From assembly GCA_023150915.1 (NCBI GenBank), contig JAKLKA010000026.1:1-64000 (forward strand): a stretch of 64,000 bases of DNA, given 5' to 3'. Below the pieces are notes generated by a model, which was not told the origin of the DNA, did no database searches, and worked only from the letters and a program-made list of their open reading frames with translations. Source of the DNA: Polyangiaceae bacterium (GTDB taxonomy: Bacteria; Myxococcota_A; Polyangia; Polyangiales; Polyangiaceae). Position numbers and translations under genes: made by a program. Positions 45,254-54,521 of this stretch are shown piece after piece (position 1 is the stretch's first letter; every line of letters starts with the position of its first letter).

Positions 45254-45963
45254 GCGATGCTCCCCAGATCTCCATCGTGATCCCGGTCTACAACGAAGAA
45301 GGGATCTTGCACTCGGCGGTGGTCGACCTGCGCGAGCGGCTGAGCCCGCTCGGGTGGAAGTACGAGATCATCTTGGCCGAGAACGGCTCGCGCGACCGCA
45401 CGGTCGAGCTGGCGAAAGAGCTGGCGGCCAAGTACCCAGAGGTGCGCTCGCTCTCGGCCGGCGAGCCCAACTACGGCAAGGCGCTGCGCCAGGGCATCTT
45501 GAAGGCGCAGGGTGAGATCGTGCTGTGCGACGAGATCGACCTGTGCGACACCGACTTCCACCAGCGCGCCGTCGAGCTCTTGGCGTCGGGGCGGGCCGAC
45601 ATGGTGATCGGCTCGAAGTTGATCGGCGGCGCCTCGGACGAGCGCCCGCTGCTGCGGCACGCCGCCAGCGTGTTCTACACCGGGCTTCTGCGCGTGCTCT
45701 TGGGCTTCCGCGGCACCGACACCCACGGGCTCAAGGCGTTCCGTCGCTCCACGCTCTTGCCGCTGGTCGAGGCGTGTTTGGTCGAAAAAGACGTGTTCGC
45801 CAGCGAGCTGGTCATCCGGGCCTATCGGGGCGACCTCCGGGTGATCGAGATCCCGGTCCGGGTGATCGAGAAGCGCCCGCCTTCGATCAACCTGTTCAAG
45901 CGCGTTCCCAACGTGCTCAAGAGCGTGGCCAAGCTGACCTGGGCGATCCGGGTCAAGGGCTGA
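45250..45963 (+). CDS. Family 2 glycosyltransferase (dolichol-phosphate-mannose-synthase-like)
   Basis: The product has 237 residues. The GT-A fold begins [11 protein letters not shown], with A-E-N-G-S-R-D-R-T and an acidic D-E-I-D-L-C-D stretch in place of D-x-D, then G-S-K. There are no transmembrane helices, like bacterial DPM1-type enzymes that load a sugar on a polyprenyl phosphate. It overlaps the flavoprotein stop by 4 bp, so the two proteins are probably coexpressed and may act on the same glycan or lipid intermediate. Confidence 0.87.
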   Translation: MSDAPQISIVIPVYNEEGILHSAVVDLRERLSPLGWKYEIILAENGSRDRTVELAKELAAKYPEVRSLSAGEPNYGKALRQGILKAQGEIVLCDEIDLCDTDFHQRAVELLASGRADMVIGSKLIGGASDERPLLRHAASVFYTGLLRVLLGFRGTDTHGLKAFRRSTLLPLVEACLVEKDVFASELVIRAYRGDLRVIEIPVRVIEKRPPSINLFKRVPNVLKSVAKLTWAIRVKG

Positions 45964-45997
45964 CGTCGGGGCCGCCGGGCACTAGGCTCTGGGCCCG

Positions 45998-47809
45998 ATG
46001 GCAAAAGAGGTGGTGGTCGAACGGGTGGTCGCCTGCCGGGCCAGCGCGGCCGCGCTCTGGCCGCTGGTCACCGACACCGAGCGCCTCAATCGCGCCATCG
46101 GGCTCGGGCGTCTGACCCTTTCGCCGAACGACGACGCCAGCGCAGCGCGCCACGTGGTCACCACCGTGTCCGGCGGCTTTCCGCTCGAGTACGAAGAACG
46201 CCCCTACGAGTGGGTCGAGCCCACCCGCTTCAGCGTGCGACGCGACGTGCGCCGCGGCCTGGTCACGCGCCTGCTCAACGCGTTCGAGCTGGCCCCCGAG
46301 AGCGGCGGGGGCACGAAGGTCACGGTGCGCGTCAGCGCTCAGCCGAAATTCGGGGTGATCGCTCCCGTGCTGCGGCTTCAGGTCGGCCGGTTCGTGGGGC
46401 GCATTGCGGCCTACATCGAGCAGGTCGACGCCTCGCTGGGCACGGGCCCGGGCTCGCGGGCGCCTGGTTCGAGCGCGGTGGACGGCTCGGCGCTCGAACG
46501 CCTGGCCCAGCCGTACCTCGAGTCACTGCCGGTGTCGGCCCAAGCGGCCGGCAAGCAGCTGGTCGAGCTGGTGCGGTCGGGCTCCGATCTGGAGGTCGAT
46601 CGCATCCGCCCGTTCGAGCTGGCCGATGCTTGGGGCGTCGATCGCAACCTGGTGCTCGGCGCCTGCCTGCACGCGGTCAGCGGTGGTCTGCTCGAGCTGT
46701 GCTGGGACCTGATCTGCCCCAGCTGCCGCACCGCCTCCGAGCGCAGCCGCAGCCTGACCGAGCTGGGCGCTCACGCCCACTGCCAGCTGTGCGACATTTC
46801 GTTCGACCTGGATCTCGATCAGGCGGTCGAGGCCACGTTCCGCCCGACCGAAGGGATCCGCACCGTGGACGAGGGCCCGTACTGCATCGGCGGCCCGGCG
46901 CGGACGCCCCACGTGCTGGCGCAGACCGTGCTCCCCGCCGCCGGCTCGGTCGAGCTCGGGGCCCCGACGCAGCCCGGGCGCTATCGCCTGTTCGTGCGCG
47001 GCGGCCCGGCCGCCATCGTGCGCGTGGGCCCGGGCGGCGCCAAGCGCCTGGAGGCGCGCGTCACCGCGGCGACGCTCGACCCCGCCCAGGCCGATCTCGA
47101 GCCCGGTGCCCGAATCGTGGTCAGCCAAGAAGAGCCCCGCGAGCGCCACGTGAAGCTCGAGCGGGTGGACTTCACCCAGAACGCCGCCACGGCCTATCAC
47201 GTGAGCATGCTGCCCGAGTTTCGCCGACAGTTCGCCCGCGAGGTGTTGCGGCCTGGGCTGTCGCTGCGCGTGGCGCGGGTGGCGCTGCTCTTCACCGACT
47301 TGACCGGCTCGACCGCGCTCTACACCGCGGTGGGCGATGCCCGCGCCTTCCGGGTGGTGCAGGCCCACTTCGAGCTCTTGGATAGTATCGTGGCCGAGCA
47401 CCAGGGCACCGTGGTCAAGACCATTGGCGACGCGGTGATGGCTGCGTTCGTCCGCGAAGAAGACGCCGTCCGTGCCGGTGCGGCCATGCACGCAGGGTTC
47501 CGCGCGTTCCGCCAGAGCGAGGCCGACGCGGGCGAGCTCAGCCTGAAGGTCGGGGTGTTCGCCGGCCCGTGCTACGTGGTGACCGCCAACGGGGTGCTCG
47601 ACTATTTCGGCCAGACGGTGAACGTGGCGGCGCGCCTGCAGGGCGCTGCTCACGGCGGCGAGCTGGTCTTGCCCAAGACCTTGGCCGACACCGCCGAGTC
47701 GCTGGGCTGGCTCGACGCCCAGAGCCCGCGCGAGCTCTTCGCCGCCGAGCTGAAGGGCCTGGCCGAGCCCCTCACGGCGGCGCGCATCGGGCTCGACCGC
47801 AGCGGGTGA
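45998..47809 (+). CDS. Class III adenylate/guanylate cyclase with SRPBCC and DUF5939-like region
   Basis: The product has 603 residues. Residues about 1-150 are an SRPBCC (START-like) ligand-binding fold. Residues about 165-410 match the DUF5939-type region, with a zinc-ribbon-like C-P-S-C ... C-Q-L-C. The cyclase domain (about 425-600) has metal Asp residues (F-T-D-L-T-G-S-T and G-D-A-V-M-A) and V-N-V-A-A-R with the transition-state Asn/Arg. The SRPBCC domain could sense a hydrophobic ligand. A TAGGCT hexamer (45983-45988) is 9 nt before the ATG. Its 3' end overlaps the antiparallel Cys-repeat gene. Confidence 0.92.
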   Translation: MAKEVVVERVVACRASAAALWPLVTDTERLNRAIGLGRLTLSPNDDASAARHVVTTVSGGFPLEYEERPYEWVEPTRFSVRRDVRRGLVTRLLNAFELAPESGGGTKVTVRVSAQPKFGVIAPVLRLQVGRFVGRIAAYIEQVDASLGTGPGSRAPGSSAVDGSALERLAQPYLESLPVSAQAAGKQLVELVRSGSDLEVDRIRPFELADAWGVDRNLVLGACLHAVSGGLLELCWDLICPSCRTASERSRSLTELGAHAHCQLCDISFDLDLDQAVEATFRPTEGIRTVDEGPYCIGGPARTPHVLAQTVLPAAGSVELGAPTQPGRYRLFVRGGPAAIVRVGPGGAKRLEARVTAATLDPAQADLEPGARIVVSQEEPRERHVKLERVDFTQNAATAYHVSMLPEFRRQFAREVLRPGLSLRVARVALLFTDLTGSTALYTAVGDARAFRVVQAHFELLDSIVAEHQGTVVKTIGDAVMAAFVREEDAVRAGAAMHAGFRAFRQSEADAGELSLKVGVFAGPCYVVTANGVLDYFGQTVNVAARLQGAAHGGELVLPKTLADTAESLGWLDAQSPRELFAAELKGLAEPLTAARIGLDRSG

Positions 47810-48585
47810 GCGTTGCGCAAGGCCGGGGCGGCGCCGTGGCGCTGGTCGGCGCAGCTCTTCGGCTGGCAGGGCGCGGTGCCGCACTTGTTGGGGCCAGCGC
47901 CGCCGCAAATCTCACCAGAGGCGCAGTTCCCGCAGTCCGCCAGGCCGCCGCAGCCGTCGGGCACCTTGCCGCAGCTCGCTCCGAGCTCGGCGCAGCTCTT
48001 CGGTTTGCACCCGCACTGGTTCGCGGGCCCGCCACCACCGCAAGACTGCGGAGGCTGGCAGGTGCCGCAGGTGAGCGTGCCCCCGCAGCCGTCCGAGATC
48101 TGGCCGCAGGTGGCCTTCACGCTGTCGCATGTGAGGGGCGTGCACCCGCACACGTTGGCGGTTCCCGTGCCGCCGCACTTCTGCGGAAGCGTGCACCCAC
48201 CGCAGTCGAGCACCTTGCCGCAACCGTCGGACACCTGGCCGCACTCGGCCGACAGCTCTTGGCACGTCTTGGCGATGCACGGCGTCTGCCCACATCGGTT
48301 GGGGCCACCACCGCCGCAGAACAGCCCGCCGGGGCACTCGCCGCAGTCCAGCTTGGCGCCGCAGCCATCGAGGGCCTCGCCGCACTGGGCAGAGAGGGCG
48401 CCGCAGGTCTTGGCGATGCACGCCCCGCCGTCGGTCTTGCCGCCGTCGGCCTTGCCGCCGTCGGGCGAGACGCTCGCGTCGCCGCCCGCGCTCGCCTTGA
48501 GGTCTTCCAGATCCGAAACCAACGAGCACGCCCCGAGCCGCCACGCGAACGTGACCGCGATCAGCAGCCCGAAGAGACGCGCCAT
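47650..48585 (-). CDS. Cys-repeat lipoprotein with truncated last repeat
   Basis: The product has about 311 residues from the ATG at 48585 (GTG 48600 also possible). The lipoprotein signal ends L-G-A-C, followed by an Asp/Gly/Lys linker and four units of about 45 residues (C-x-x-K/L-T-C ... C-G-x-x-x-D-G-C-G ... D-C-G-x-C ... C-G-G-x-G ... C-G). A fifth unit starts (C-Q-P-K-S-C-A-D) but is lost at about 47841. The remaining 65 codons contain no Cys and mostly read antisense through the last 160 bp of the cyclase gene. The natural 3' end seems to be missing. Its repeats differ from those at 31674-33308. Confidence 0.7.
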   Translation of the reverse strand: MARLFGLLIAVTFAWRLGACSLVSDLEDLKASAGGDASVSPDGGKADGGKTDGGACIAKTCGALSAQCGEALDGCGAKLDCGECPGGLFCGGGGPNRCGQTPCIAKTCQELSAECGQVSDGCGKVLDCGGCTLPQKCGGTGTANVCGCTPLTCDSVKATCGQISDGCGGTLTCGTCQPPQSCGGGGPANQCGCKPKSCAELGASCGKVPDGCGGLADCGNCASGEICGGAGPNKCGTAPCQPKSCADQRHGAAPALRNAHPLRSSPMRAAVRGSARPFSSAAKSSRGLWASSQPSDSAVSAKVLGKTSSPP

Positions 48586-48724
48586 CCGAGAGGGCACCAC
48601 CCTTCAGCGTAGCCCGCCGCTTCGGTCGCTGTCGAGCGGGGTGGGCCTTGACGCAGGCCCGATCGGTTCCTGCAGCGTCCGGCTCAGCACGACCGTCGTT
48701 GTGTGGGGGTGGGCTCGAACCGCC

Positions 48725-48925
48725 TCAGGGTGTGAGCACCGCGATTGCGGCGCGGAGCAGCGGCTCGGGTCGAGGCTCCACTCCACTCGCGCGCACCTGC
48801 CGGACGGCTTGCTCGGCCTGGGCTCGCTTGAACCCCAGACGCACCAGGCCCGAGCGAACCCTCTCGAAGACGTCGGACGTGGAGGCGGCCACTGGCGCCG
48901 GCGACTCCGGGGGCGCTGCGCGCAT
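48725..48925 (-). CDS. Mini-protein resembling the RuvA C-terminal domain
   Basis: The product has 66 residues from the ATG at 48925; the start is uncertain and a GTG at 48894 is the alternative. After a short Pro/Ala-rich lead, residues about 18-66 form a three-helix pattern close to RuvA domain III: F-x-x-V-x-x-G-L-V-R-L-G-F-K-x-x-Q-A-E-Q-A-V and a final L-L-R-A-A-I-A-V-L. In RuvA this domain contacts RuvB and controls branch migration. No RuvA OB fold or RuvB is nearby, so this is an orphan domain. GC-rich third positions support coding. Confidence 0.5.
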   Translation of the reverse strand: MRAAPPESPAPVAASTSDVFERVRSGLVRLGFKRAQAEQAVRQVRASGVEPRPEPLLRAAIAVLTP

Positions 48926-49031
48926 TGGGTGACGAGCGCGAGCCTCGGCGATTTTCGCAACCGCCCGGCCCGACTTCCGGGCGGGGATGGGCCTTGACGG
49001 CCCGCTTCGAACACGCCTCTCATGGCGGATC

Positions 49032-49310
49032 ATGCAACCCCAAGCCCCCGGCATGCCCGGTGCTGCCGCCCCGGACCCCGGCAAGATCAAGAACGCGAAG
49101 ATGCTCCGCGGCTGCGGTGGGTGCGGGTGCGCGCTGTCGTTGCTCACGCTGATCGGCGGCGTGGTTCTGGTCGCCTTCGGCTCGCAGCGCGCCACGCGCG
49201 AGGCCATGCCGTTCGGCATCATCACCACCGGGCTCGCCTTCCCCATCGCCATCGTCGCGGCCGTTCTGCTGTTCGTGGGGATCAGCAATCTGAAGAAGGC
49301 CGGGGGCTGA
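49032..49310 (+). CDS. Small membrane protein with two transmembrane helices
   Basis: The product has 92 residues. A Pro/Gly/Ala-rich N-terminus leads to a Cys/Gly patch (R-G-C-G-G-C-G-C) just before the first helix (about 34-51), a basic loop (S-Q-R-A-T-R-E) and a second helix (about 60-84). It ends Lys-Lys-Ala-Gly-Gly. The clustered Cys residues at the membrane edge could bind metal or be lipidated; I do not recognise the family. It lies 29 bp upstream of hrpB on the same strand. Confidence 0.65.
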   Translation: MQPQAPGMPGAAAPDPGKIKNAKMLRGCGGCGCALSLLTLIGGVVLVAFGSQRATREAMPFGIITTGLAFPIAIVAAVLLFVGISNLKKAGG

Positions 49311-49339
49311 CCCGAGCAGCCCCCGCACTTTTGCCTGCG

Positions 49340-51892
49340 ATGCAGCCGCTGCCCATCGACCCGCTCTTGCCAGAGCTCGCGGCCCGGCTGCGCGAGCACG
49401 GCGCGCTGGTGCTGTCGGCCGAGCCCGGCGCAGGCAAGACCACCCGGGTGCCGATGGCACTGCTCGAAGCGGGGCTCGCGGGCAGCGGGGAGATCTGGGT
49501 CAGCGAGCCACGCCGCTTGGCGGCGCGGCTGGTCGCCCGCCACGTGGCCAGCGAGCGCGGGCAGCGGGTGGGTGGGCGCGTCGGCTACAGCGTGCGCTTC
49601 GAGGACGTGTCCGGCCCCGAGACCCGGCTGCGCTACGTGACCGAAGGGGTGCTGGTCCGGCGCCTGCTCACTGGTCGCCGGCTCGAGGGCGTCGGGCTGG
49701 TGATCCTGGACGAGTTCCACGAGCGCAGCTTGTCCACCGATCTGGCGCTGGCGCTGGTGTCGTCGCTCCGAAGGGGCGAGCGCCCGGATCTTCGCCTGGT
49801 GGTCATGAGCGCCACGCTCGAGGCCGCGCCGGTGGCCGCGTTCTTGGGCGGCTGTCCGGTGATCGACAGCCCGGGCCGCGCCTTCCCCCTGACCGTCGAG
49901 CACCTGGACCGCCCGGACGACCGCCCGCTCGAAAAGCAGGTGGTGAGCGCGGTCCGCGAGCTGCTCGCAGGCGACGACGGTGACGTGCTGGTGTTCTTGC
50001 CCGGAGCCGCCGAGATCCGTCGCGCCGAAGAGAGCCTGACCCAGCTCGCGAAGCGCGAGGGCGTGCTGGTGCTGCCGCTGCACGGCGACCAAACGGTCGA
50101 AGAGCAGAGCCGCGCGGTGGAGCGCGCCGCGCGGCGCAAGGTGGTGCTCTCGACCAACGTCGCCGAGACCAGCGTGACCATCGACGGCGTCACCGGTGTG
50201 GTCGACTCGGGGCTGGCCCGCGCCCTGCGCCACTCGCCCTGGACCGGGCTGCCCCGGCTGGAGCTTGGCAAGGTGAGCCGCTCGTCGGCCACCCAGCGCG
50301 CCGGCCGTGCGGGCCGCACGCGGCCCGGGCGGGTGATCCGCCTCTACACTCGCGGCGACTTCGAGGCGCGGCCCGAGCACGACGCGCCCGAGATCCGCCG
50401 CGCCGATCTGAGCGAAGCGCTGCTCACGCTGTACGGCGCGGGCCTCGGCGGCTTCGATGCCGTGGCCTGGCTCGACCCACCGCCCGACGCCGCGAAGAGC
50501 GCGGCCGAAGCTCTGCTTGCGGGGCTGGGCGCGGTGCAGGGCGGCACCCTCACCGAGATCGGCCGGCGCATGCTGGCCTTCCCGCTCCACCCCCGGCTGG
50601 CCCGGGTGGCGGTCGAGGCAGAGCGGCTGGGCGTGGCGCGGCGCGGGGCCCTTGCCGCGGCGTTGCTCTCCGAGCGCGACATCCGGCGTGCCGCCCGCAC
50701 CGCCTTCGGCCAGCGCCGGACCCTGGACGGCGCCCGCGGCGATTCCGACGTGATCGAGCTGATGGACCGCTTCGACGAGGCGCGGGACGCCCGCTTCGAC
50801 GCCCAGTCGCTCGGCCGCATGGGCCTCGACCACCGGTCGGTGCGAGCGGCCGACCGCGCGCGCTCGCAGCTCGAGCGGGTGGCCCGCGACAGCGGCCCCG
50901 AGCCTGGCGATCTGCCGGAAGAAGAGCGCCGCGTCCGCCGCGCCCTGCTGACCGGTTTCGCCGATCGCGTGGCCAAGCGTGCCCGGCCCGGCGCGGCAGA
51001 GCTGGTATTTGCCCGGGGCGGCGGCGCCAAGCTGTCGGAAGACAGCGTGGTCCACGACGCGCCGCTGCTGATCGCCGTGGACGTGGAAGAGCGGCCGGGC
51101 CGCGGCGGGAACGTGGTCCGCGTCGCCAGCGCCGTCGAGGCCGACTGGCTCTTGGATCTGGGCTCCGACGCGCTCTGCGAGAGCGACGAGCTGGTGTGGA
51201 ACGCCGCCAGCCAGCGCGTGGATCGCCTCGAGCGGCTGAGCTTCGGCCTGCTGGTGCTGGACGAGTCGCGCACGCGGGCACCGGCGTCGCCCGAGGCGTC
51301 ACGCCTCTTGGCGCGCGCGGCGCTGGCATCGCCCGAGCTGGCGGCCGCCGCCGGCAGTCTGGACGTGCTTCTGTGCCGCATCGAGCTGGCCAAGAAGCAC
51401 CTGCCCGAGGTCGACTTTCCCGAGCTGGGCCCCGAGACCCGCGCCGAGGCGCTGGAGCGCGCCTGCGACGGGCTGACCAGCTTCGAAGAGCTGCGCGCGT
51501 CGTCGCTCTCGGCCTCGGTCTTTGCTTCGCTCACCGCCGAGCAGCAGCGGCTGCTCGCCAGCGAGCTGCCCGAGCGGGTTCGGCTGGGCGGCGGGCGCAC
51601 GGTCGAGGTCCACTACGAGCCGGGACGGCCGCCGTGGATCGAGTCCCGGCTGCAAGACTTCTTCGGCTCGGCGAAGGGGCCGCTCTTGTGCCGCGGTCGC
51701 GTGGCCGTCACGCTGCAGCTCTTGGCCCCGAACGGGCGAGCGGTGCAGGTCACGACCGATCTCGAGGGCTTTTGGCAACGCCACTACCCGACCGTGCGGA
51801 AAGAGCTGATGCGGCGCTACCCCCGACACGCCTGGCCCGAAGACGGTCGGAGCGCCACGCCGCCAGCGCCCAAACCGCCGCGCGTCAGGTGA
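49340..51892 (+). CDS. hrpB: ATP-dependent RNA helicase HrpB (DEAH family)
   Basis: The product has 850 residues, typical length. Walker A A-E-P-G-A-G-K-T-T (27-35), the HrpB-type D-E-F-H box (124-127), S-A-T, and motif VI with Q-R-A-G-R-A-G-R are present, then the helicase-associated region and the HrpB C-terminal domain. HrpB is a nonessential RNA helicase-like NTPase in many proteobacteria. The ATG at 49340 is used because longer in-frame reading overlaps the preceding small gene. Its 3' end overlaps mutS on the other strand by 8 bp. Confidence 0.95.
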   Translation: MQPLPIDPLLPELAARLREHGALVLSAEPGAGKTTRVPMALLEAGLAGSGEIWVSEPRRLAARLVARHVASERGQRVGGRVGYSVRFEDVSGPETRLRYVTEGVLVRRLLTGRRLEGVGLVILDEFHERSLSTDLALALVSSLRRGERPDLRLVVMSATLEAAPVAAFLGGCPVIDSPGRAFPLTVEHLDRPDDRPLEKQVVSAVRELLAGDDGDVLVFLPGAAEIRRAEESLTQLAKREGVLVLPLHGDQTVEEQSRAVERAARRKVVLSTNVAETSVTIDGVTGVVDSGLARALRHSPWTGLPRLELGKVSRSSATQRAGRAGRTRPGRVIRLYTRGDFEARPEHDAPEIRRADLSEALLTLYGAGLGGFDAVAWLDPPPDAAKSAAEALLAGLGAVQGGTLTEIGRRMLAFPLHPRLARVAVEAERLGVARRGALAAALLSERDIRRAARTAFGQRRTLDGARGDSDVIELMDRFDEARDARFDAQSLGRMGLDHRSVRAADRARSQLERVARDSGPEPGDLPEEERRVRRALLTGFADRVAKRARPGAAELVFARGGGAKLSEDSVVHDAPLLIAVDVEERPGRGGNVVRVASAVEADWLLDLGSDALCESDELVWNAASQRVDRLERLSFGLLVLDESRTRAPASPEASRLLARAALASPELAAAAGSLDVLLCRIELAKKHLPEVDFPELGPETRAEALERACDGLTSFEELRASSLSASVFASLTAEQQRLLASELPERVRLGGGRTVEVHYEPGRPPWIESRLQDFFGSAKGPLLCRGRVAVTLQLLAPNGRAVQVTTDLEGFWQRHYPTVRKELMRRYPRHAWPEDGRSATPPAPKPPRVR

Positions 51893-54470
51893 GCTTGCCC
51901 TTCAGCTTGGCGAGCAGGCTCAGCGCGTCGAGCGGCGTCATGCGATCGACCTCGAGCGCCCGCAGCGTGTCGAGCACCTCGCGCGAGCCCGGCGCGGGGG
52001 CCTCGGCCTTCTGGAAGAGCGAGAGCTGGGGCGCATCGGCACCCGGGCGCCGGGCCTTCGTGCCCTCACCCTCGAGCCCGATCAAGATGGCCTTGGCGCG
52101 GGCCAGCACCGACTCGGGCAACCCGGCCAGACGCGCCACCGCGATGCCGTACGACCGACTGGCAGCCCCCGCCACCAGCCGGTGCAAGAACACCACGTCG
52201 TCCCCCGACTCGCGGGCGCTCACCGAGTGGTTGGCCACGTGGCTGCTGGCGGCCGCGAGCGCCGTCAGCTCGTGGTAGTGCGTGGCGAAGAGCGCACGGC
52301 ACTCCACCGCCTGGTCGATGTGCTCGGCCACGGCCCAGGCGATCGCCAGCCCGTCGTAGGTGCTGGTGCCGCGACCGATCTCGTCCAAGATCACCAGGCT
52401 GCGGCGCGTGGCGCTCTTCAAGATCTCGGCGGTCTCGCGCATCTCGACCATGAACGTGCTCTCGCCCCGGGCCACGTCGTCGCTGGCCCCCACGCGCGAC
52501 AGCACGCGGTCGACCACACCGATCTGCGCGCGCCGTGCCGGAACGAAGCTTCCGAGCTGCGCCAGCACCACCGAGAGCGCGGTCTGGCGCAGCAGCGTGC
52601 TCTTGCCCGCCATGTTGGGGCCGGTGATCAGCCAGAGCCGCTCGCCACTCAGCGACAGCCGCACGTCGTTGGGCACGAAGCGGCCCTTGGCGGCCAGCCG
52701 CTCGACCACCGGGTGACGGCTCTCTTCGAGCTCGAGCCGGTCCGAGTCGTCGACCACCGGCCGGGTGTAGTCGTAGCGATGAGCGACCTCGGCCAGGCTC
52801 GCGGCCACGTCCCAGCGCGCCACGCGCTGCGAAAGCTCGACGATGCGGTCGCCCGCTGCAGCCACGGCGCGCACCAGCTGGCGGATCAGCTCGAGCTCGC
52901 GCTCGCGGTGGCGGTCTTCGGCGGTGGTGATCCGGTCGGCCAGATCGTCGAGTTCGGGGTTGGTGTAGCGCTCGCCGGTGGCCACCGTCTGCTTGCGCCG
53001 CCACGCGGCCGGGGCCTTGGCGGCGTGGGCCCGCGACACCTCGATGTACCAGCCGAACACCCGCGTGTAGCGCAGCTTCAGCGTGGGGATCCCGGTGCTG
53101 TCGCGCAGGCGCGTCTCGAGCTCGACCATGCGCTCGGCGCCGTGCTTCTGCAGGGCGTCCAGCTCGTCCAGCTCGGGGTCGTAGCCGGGCGCAAAGACCG
53201 CGCCCTCTTTGGCCTGCGCGGGCGGCCGCTCGACCAGGGCGCGCGCGAGCTCGGCCGCGAGCTCGGCGCACAGGTCGAGCTCGCCATCCAGCCCCAGAGC
53301 CTCGCGCCCCGCCGCGTCGTGCACCGAGTCGAGAACCTGGCTGGCGCGGGCCGCCGCCGACAGCCCGTCGCGCAGCGAGCCCAGCTCGCGCGGGTTCGCC
53401 TCGCCCAGGCTCGCCCGCGACACGATGCGCTCCAGATCGGTGACGTCTTCCAGCGCCAGGCGCAGCTCGGCGCGAAGCTTGGCATGAACCACGAACAGCT
53501 CGACCTGATCGTGCCGGCGCCGGATCTGCTCGACGTCGGTCAGCGGAGCCGACAGCCGCCGGCGCAAGAGCCGCGCCCCCATCGACGTCCGGGTGTCGTC
53601 GATCACGCCGAGCAGGGTGGCCTGGCGCAGGCCCGACCACGACTCGCACAGCTCGAGGTGCCGCTGCGCCACGGAGTCGATCACCAGCTCGGCCCGGGGG
53701 TCCCAGCGGGCGATGCGCCTGAGCGGCAGCTCGGCCCCCGGCGTGCAGCCGCGCGCGAAGCGCAGCACCCGCGCGGCGGCCCGAGAGCCCAGGGTGCCGG
53801 CGAACGCCGCATCGCCACGCCGGGCGCCCAGCTGGTGATCGAGCTCGCTTTCGGCCAGCGCCGGATCGCTTCTCAGCGCGGCCCGGGGCACCGTGGCGCG
53901 GAGCGCCGCCAGGGCGTCGTCGTGACTGGCCCCGCCCTCGGCCCCCACCAAGATCTCGCGCGGCGCCGCCCGGCACAGCTCCGAGAGCAGGCGCGCCAGA
54001 TCGCCGACCTCGGCCGCGCACAGCTCGCCGGTGGACAGATCGAAGAGCGCGATGCCCACGCGCTCGGCCCCGAGCTCGAGCGCGGCCAGCCAGTTGTTGG
54101 CGCGTGCGTCGAGCTGCTCGCGGTCGGTGACCAGCCCCGGCGTGATCACCCGCACCACCTCGCGCGGGACGATGCCCTTCACCTTCGACGGGTCGGCCAT
54201 CTGCTCGCAGATCGCGACCTTGTGCCCCGCCTCGAGCAGCCGGGCGATGTACTGGTGCGCCGCGTGGTGCGGCACACCCGCCATTGGCACCTCGTCGGGC
54301 TTGCCCTTGTTGCGGCTGGTCAGGGTCAGATCCAGCGCGCGCGCGCACACCAGCGCGTCGTCGCCGAACATCTCGTAGAAGTCGCCGAGCCGGAAGAAGA
54401 TCACCGCGTCGGGGTGGGCCCGCTTGGCCGCGGCGTGTTGCTGCATCACGGGCGTGTTCGGCCCGGCCAT
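51885..54470 (-). CDS. mutS: DNA mismatch repair protein MutS
   Basis: The product has 861 residues. The mismatch-probing F-Y-E-M-F (31-35) is intact, as are the ATPase Walker A G-P-N-M-A-G-K-S-T (about 615-623), the D-E-I-G-R-G-T-S-T Walker B/signature and T-H-Y-H-E-L. It recognises base mismatches and recruits MutL. The C-terminus keeps a short D-x-L-D-T-L-R-A-L segment but no long tetramerisation tail is obvious. It lies 51 bp downstream of the propeller-like lipoprotein gene on the same strand. Confidence 0.97.
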   Translation of the reverse strand: MAGPNTPVMQQHAAAKRAHPDAVIFFRLGDFYEMFGDDALVCARALDLTLTSRNKGKPDEVPMAGVPHHAAHQYIARLLEAGHKVAICEQMADPSKVKGIVPREVVRVITPGLVTDREQLDARANNWLAALELGAERVGIALFDLSTGELCAAEVGDLARLLSELCRAAPREILVGAEGGASHDDALAALRATVPRAALRSDPALAESELDHQLGARRGDAAFAGTLGSRAAARVLRFARGCTPGAELPLRRIARWDPRAELVIDSVAQRHLELCESWSGLRQATLLGVIDDTRTSMGARLLRRRLSAPLTDVEQIRRRHDQVELFVVHAKLRAELRLALEDVTDLERIVSRASLGEANPRELGSLRDGLSAAARASQVLDSVHDAAGREALGLDGELDLCAELAAELARALVERPPAQAKEGAVFAPGYDPELDELDALQKHGAERMVELETRLRDSTGIPTLKLRYTRVFGWYIEVSRAHAAKAPAAWRRKQTVATGERYTNPELDDLADRITTAEDRHRERELELIRQLVRAVAAAGDRIVELSQRVARWDVAASLAEVAHRYDYTRPVVDDSDRLELEESRHPVVERLAAKGRFVPNDVRLSLSGERLWLITGPNMAGKSTLLRQTALSVVLAQLGSFVPARRAQIGVVDRVLSRVGASDDVARGESTFMVEMRETAEILKSATRRSLVILDEIGRGTSTYDGLAIAWAVAEHIDQAVECRALFATHYHELTALAAASSHVANHSVSARESGDDVVFLHRLVAGAASRSYGIAVARLAGLPESVLARAKAILIGLEGEGTKARRPGADAPQLSLFQKAEAPAPGSREVLDTLRALEVDRMTPLDALSLLAKLKGKLT

Positions 54471-54521
54471 GTCAGTCGCGGGCCCCCGACAGCTCGCCCC
54501 GGTCGCGCGCGAGCCGCGACA

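Noticed and set aside
48700-48730. tRNA T-arm-like sequence on the minus strand (GGCGG-TTCGAGC-CCACC)
   Set aside because: One stem mismatch, no matching acceptor, D-arm or anticodon arm and no CCA; probably chance at the end of the mini-gene.
48926-51055. Long upstream extension of the RuvA-C-like frame
   Set aside because: It runs antisense through hrpB with shadow composition; only the last 67 codons look like protein.
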